NCBI GenBank assembly: GCA_902533775.1
Contig: CACANA010000007.1
Span: forward strand, 1 to 44,402
Source: an uncultured Pelagibacteraceae bacterium
Lineage (GTDB): Bacteria > Pseudomonadota > Alphaproteobacteria > Pelagibacterales > Pelagibacteraceae
Length of the DNA stretch: 44,402 nt
Direction of reading: 5' to 3'
The translations under genes were made by a program, and so were the position numbers. This document shows, piece after piece, positions 41,293 through 44,402 of this stretch (position 1 is its first letter; every line of letters starts with the position of its first letter). A model generated the notes under the pieces. That model saw only the letters and a list, made by a program, of their open reading frames with translations, made no database searches and had not been told where the DNA came from.

Positions 41293-42147
41293 ATGGCATT
41301 ACCAAAGTATACAGAAACTAGATATAGAATTTGGCACTACTTTTACATTGCTATATGCACTTTTGTTTTTATTTTTTTAATAGCACCTTTGTTTGTAATA
41401 TTTCCATTATCATTTAATGCAGAAGAGTTTCTTGTTTTTTCAGAAGGAATGAAGAATTTAGACCCAGATGCTTTTTCATTAAGATGGTACAAAGATATGG
41501 TTTACGGTACAAAGAATCCATGGGGTCTTGCTGCAAAGAATAGTTTTATTATTGCTATATTTGCAACTTTGGGCTCAGTAATTTTAGGAACAGTTGCTGC
41601 ATTAGGTTTGAGTAGCAGACACATGCCTTTTAAAGGAATAATAATGGCAACTTTGATTTCACCTATGATAGTTCCACTTATTATATCTGGTGTTGCAATA
41701 TTCTTTTTTATGGCAAAGGCAGGTTTAGCGGCAACTCATACAGGAATAGTTTTAGCTCATATAATTTTAGGAACACCTTTCGTTGTAATAACAGTTACTG
41801 CAACATTATCAGGTTTTGATCACAGTGTGACGAGAGCAGCAGCCAGCTTAGGTAGTAATCCAGTAAATACATTTATGAAAGTAACCCTTCCGTTAATTTT
41901 ACCAGGTGTAATTTCAGGAGGTTTATTTGCTTTTGTAACTTCTTTTGATGAAGTTGTAGTAGTTTTATTTTTAGCAGGTCTTGAAAATACAACTATTCCA
42001 ATTCAAATGTGGACAGGTTTAAGAGAACAATTAAGTCCTACAATTTTAGCAGTAGCTACATGTTTAATTGTTTTATCAACATTAATATTGATTAGTGCGG
42101 AATTATTGAGGAGAAGATCAGAGCGTTTAAGAGGAATTAATAGATAA
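41293..42147 (+). CDS. potC: ABC transporter permease, PotC-like
   Basis: A 284-residue permease of normal PotC length with about six helices. The EAA loop is TRAAASLGSNPVNTFMKVTLPLILPGVISG, and TSFDEVVVVLFLAGLENTTIPIQMW is the typical PotC continuation. It forms the membrane heterodimer with the PotB-like protein one base upstream. The stop abuts the stop of the convergent thiolase gene with no intergenic base. Confidence 0.9.
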   Translation: MALPKYTETRYRIWHYFYIAICTFVFIFLIAPLFVIFPLSFNAEEFLVFSEGMKNLDPDAFSLRWYKDMVYGTKNPWGLAAKNSFIIAIFATLGSVILGTVAALGLSSRHMPFKGIIMATLISPMIVPLIISGVAIFFFMAKAGLAATHTGIVLAHIILGTPFVVITVTATLSGFDHSVTRAAASLGSNPVNTFMKVTLPLILPGVISGGLFAFVTSFDEVVVVLFLAGLENTTIPIQMWTGLREQLSPTILAVATCLIVLSTLILISAELLRRRSERLRGINR

Positions 42148-43272
42148 TTAATTTACCGACTCAATTACTGTCGCAATACCCATTCCCAAACCAATACATT
42201 GAGTAGAGATAGCATATTTCTTATTTTCACGTCTAAGCAAATCTGCAGCTTTGCCGGTAATTCTAGCTCCCGTTGCACCTAGAGGATGCCCAAGGGCTAA
42301 AGCTCCACCATCTAAATTAGCTTTCTTTTGATCGATACCAAGATCTTTTAAACAAGCTATTGATTGAGATGCAAAAGCTTCATTAATTTCTACAATATCG
42401 ATATCATTAATTGATAAATTTGCTCTCTCTAATGCTTTTTTAGTTGCTCCTATAGGTCCAAGCCCCATTACATCAGGCTCACAACCTTTTACTCCAGTTG
42501 CAATAATTCTACCCAAAATTTCTAATCCATTTTCTTTTGCATAGCTTTCTTCACATATCAATGTGGCTGCTGCTCCGTCGGTAAGAGGTGATGATGTTGC
42601 TGCAGTTACAGTTCCTTCTTGATCAAATGCAAGTTTTAAACCGTCCAAAGTTTCTTGATTACTTTTTGGACGTATGTTTCCATCTTTTCTGCAGCCAGCA
42701 ATTTCAACTATTTCATTTTTAAATTTACCATTAACTTCAGCTTCATTAGCTTTTAGATGACTTTGAATTGCAAACTCTTGTTGTTCAGTTCTTGAAATTT
42801 TATATCTCTTAGCTACATTTTCTGCGGTTATACCCATTGAAAAATAAACATTTGGATTTTCTTTATCTGTGTAAGGATAAGGTATTGGTTCAAAGCCAGT
42901 TGTAACTCTGGTCATACTTTCAACACCTCCACATACAAAAACTTTTCCTGCACCCATTGCTATTTTACCTGTCGCAACATGAATAGCTTCCATAGATGAG
43001 CCACACCATCTATCAACAGTCATTCCAGATGTATGTATTTCCATTCCAGTTAAAAATGTTGTGAGTTTCCCAATATTAAAGCTCTGCTCTCCAACCTGGA
43101 AAGCACACCCAACAACAATATCTTCTATATCAGCAGGATTTACTTTAGTTTTAGATAAAAGATTTTTAACAACTTCTGCAAACATATTTACAGGCTTAAC
43201 ATCAATTAACGCGCCTTTTCTTGCCATTGTAAAAGGTGATCTTGAATATCCTGCTATAACTGCTCTTTTCAT
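42148..43272 (-). CDS. thiolase (acetyl-CoA acetyltransferase / 3-ketoacyl-CoA thiolase family)
   Basis: A 374-residue thiolase with the nucleophile C90 (VDRWCGSSMEA), H329 (GGALALGHPLGATGAR) and C359 (STQCIGLGMG). It either condenses two acetyl-CoA or cleaves a beta-ketoacyl-CoA in the cytoplasm. It is 23 bases downstream of the DmdA-like gene on the same strand, which suggests a joint role in sulfonium or acyl-CoA metabolism. It could also recycle acetoacetyl units arising from BKACE activity after CoA activation. Which direction it runs is not visible from sequence. Confidence 0.9.
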   Translation of the reverse strand: MKRAVIAGYSRSPFTMARKGALIDVKPVNMFAEVVKNLLSKTKVNPADIEDIVVGCAFQVGEQSFNIGKLTTFLTGMEIHTSGMTVDRWCGSSMEAIHVATGKIAMGAGKVFVCGGVESMTRVTTGFEPIPYPYTDKENPNVYFSMGITAENVAKRYKISRTEQQEFAIQSHLKANEAEVNGKFKNEIVEIAGCRKDGNIRPKSNQETLDGLKLAFDQEGTVTAATSSPLTDGAAATLICEESYAKENGLEILGRIIATGVKGCEPDVMGLGPIGATKKALERANLSINDIDIVEINEAFASQSIACLKDLGIDQKKANLDGGALALGHPLGATGARITGKAADLLRRENKKYAISTQCIGLGMGIATVIESVN

Positions 43273-43295
43273 ATAAGTCTTATATCCACTAATTA

Positions 43296-44402
43296 TTATT
43301 TTGAAAATGGTAAAGAGGACACAATTCCTTTTCTTAATTTATTATCTGGAGTGTGCACTAAAACTTCTGACCCTATTTTACAAAATTCATTTAAAATCAT
43401 GGATAAACCAATATTTTTTTTGAATTTTGGAGAATAGATCCCTGAGGTTATTTTACCAATTAATTTCTTATCTTTTGAATAAAGCGGAAAAGGAATTGAA
43501 CATGGAGGACAATCTACACCATCAAATATTACTCCTTTTAATTTTTGTTTTACACCTTGTTTCTTAATTTTCTTTAAAGCATTTTTTCCAATGAAATCAT
43601 GATCGCTTTCGTAATTACAATATTTTTCTAAGTTACATTCAATTGGATTGTTTTGTTTTGTAAAATCATTTCCATAAGACATTAATCCCGCTTCTATTCT
43701 GTCAATTAAATTTGGGCATCCTGGAGCAATATTAAATTCTTTCCCTGCTTTCCATATTATATCCCAAATTTTTTCTCCCATTTCATTTTTGTCGAAGTAA
43801 TCTTCAAAGCATTTAAAATAAATTTCAAATCCATCTTGTTTGCTATATCCCGATCTTGCAATAACCTGTTTTGTTCCTAAAAAATCAAATATTCTAAAAT
43901 TAAAAAATTTTAATTTTCTGATATCTTCTCCAAATATTGATACCATCAAATCTTCAGACTTTGGACCTTGTACTGCAAGAGGATATACATCCGGTTCTGT
44001 TATATTTACATTCAAATTTAAACCAACTGCAATACCTTTTGCCCATAGCAATACATCTGAGTCTGCTATAGAAATCCAAAACATATCGTCATCTAATTTT
44101 AATAATACTGGATCATTTATCATACCAGCATTTTCATCAATCATAGGAATATAAAAACATTTTCCAGTTTCCATATTTTTTAATGATCTTGGTGTCATTT
44201 TTTGAACTAATAAGCTAGCATCTGGACCCGATATCTGAACTTGTCTTTGACAAGACACATCCCATAACTGAACATGTTCATTTAAATGCCAATAATCATC
44301 TTCAACAGATTTCTGAAATCTTTTTGGTAAAAGCATATGATTTACAACAGTAAAATCAGTTACACCACACTCTTCAACTCTCTTGGTGTAAGGAGTTCTT
44401 CT
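43296..44402 (-). CDS. dmdA: DmdA-like tetrahydrofolate-dependent demethylase (GcvT family; 5' end outside window)
   Basis: The frame remains open to the right edge, past the in-frame ATG at 44336. The extra residues (RRTPYTKRVEECGV, TDFTVVNHMLLP) match the N-terminal region of DmdA, so the true start lies beyond the window. Further DmdA-like blocks are SVEDDYWHLNEHVQLWDV, ISIADSD, LAVQGPKS, ARSGYSKQDGFEIY and PGCPNLIDRIEAGLMSYGND. DmdA removes a methyl from dimethylsulfoniopropionate onto tetrahydrofolate. Here a Tyr replaces a Trp that I recall in the Pelagibacter enzyme (ARSGWSKQGG), so a paralogue with another methylated substrate is possible. It is cotranscribed with the thiolase. Confidence 0.72.
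   Translation of the reverse strand, partial: RRTPYTKRVEECGVTDFTVVNHMLLPKRFQKSVEDDYWHLNEHVQLWDVSCQRQVQISGPDASLLVQKMTPRSLKNMETGKCFYIPMIDENAGMINDPVLLKLDDDMFWISIADSDVLLWAKGIAVGLNLNVNITEPDVYPLAVQGPKSEDLMVSIFGEDIRKLKFFNFRIFDFLGTKQVIARSGYSKQDGFEIYFKCFEDYFDKNEMGEKIWDIIWKAGKEFNIAPGCPNLIDRIEAGLMSYGNDFTKQNNPIECNLEKYCNYESDHDFIGKNALKKIKKQGVKQKLKGVIFDGVDCPPCSIPFPLYSKDKKLIGKITSGIYSPKFKKNIGLSMILNEFCKIGSEVLVHTPDNKLRKGIVSSLPFSK

Noticed and set aside
1..44402. tRNA, rRNA, CRISPR arrays, insertion sequences or phage genes
   Set aside because: Intergenic gaps are too short for most of these. I saw no cloverleaf-like sequence, no regular direct repeats, and no transposase or integrase motifs on either strand.

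Overview
The window reads as a piece of a streamlined, strongly A+T-rich marine alphaproteobacterial genome, most likely SAR11 (Pelagibacterales) or a close look-alike. The reasons are Ile/Lys/Asn-rich proteins, gene spacings of a few bases or short overlaps even between convergent genes, a DmdA-like protein at the right edge, and a gene content dominated by ABC uptake systems and enzymes for small nitrogen- and sulfur-containing osmolytes. No mobile element, CRISPR array, rRNA or tRNA was found. No gene-free stretch exceeds about 125 bases, so there are no large intergenic regions to describe.

Layout. (1) Positions 1-9613 are one long plus-strand gene train: the end of a first branched-chain-type (Liv) ABC transporter (livM partial, livG, livF), an AzlC/AzlD exporter pair, a secreted pentapeptide-repeat protein, a CsiD/GlaH-type 2-oxoglutarate oxygenase, a ProC-like reductase, and a complete second Liv set (livG, livF, livH, livM). 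A perfect bidirectional terminator separates it from a convergent, membrane-anchored Liv-type binding protein (9725-10954), followed on the minus strand by a DMT transporter. (2) Positions 12072-21344 hold a catabolic island for quaternary amines. A minus operon (CitE-like lyase, hot-dog thioesterase, PhnZ/TmpB-like HD oxygenase, GMC choline-dehydrogenase-like enzyme) diverges from a plus operon (BKACE dehydrocarnitine-cleavage-type enzyme, carnitine-dehydrogenase-like enzyme, GFA protein). An SDR, a ProV ATPase and a gamma-butyrobetaine-hydroxylase/TmpA-like oxygenase follow. (3) Positions 21398-25733 encode a glycine-betaine-type ABC importer: ProX, a double-length fused ProW permease, and a second ProV. 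(4) Positions 25727-35574 carry two further DMT transporters, an iron alcohol dehydrogenase, an amidase, two homocysteine S-methyltransferase-family proteins, a serine beta-lactamase-like protein, MsrA, a VOC protein and an aldehyde dehydrogenase. (5) Positions 35691-42147 hold an EutA-like/ectoine-hydrolase-like pair followed by a spermidine/putrescine-type ABC transporter with an internal terminator behind the binding-protein gene. (6) On the minus strand from the right edge lie a DmdA-like demethylase (running off the window) and a thiolase.

How the genes may work together (inference). The centre looks like a funnel to glycine betaine. Gamma-butyrobetaine would be hydroxylated to carnitine, oxidised to 3-dehydrocarnitine, and cleaved with acetyl-CoA to betainyl-CoA and acetoacetate. 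The thioesterase would release betaine, and the methyltransferases could then demethylate it. A PhnZ/TmpB-like oxygenase in the same operon, with a TmpA-family oxygenase nearby, raises the alternative or additional possibility of 2-trimethylaminoethylphosphonate degradation to betaine plus phosphate. I regard this mixed carnitine/phosphonate island, fed by a fused-permease transporter with two ATPases, as the most interesting part of the window.
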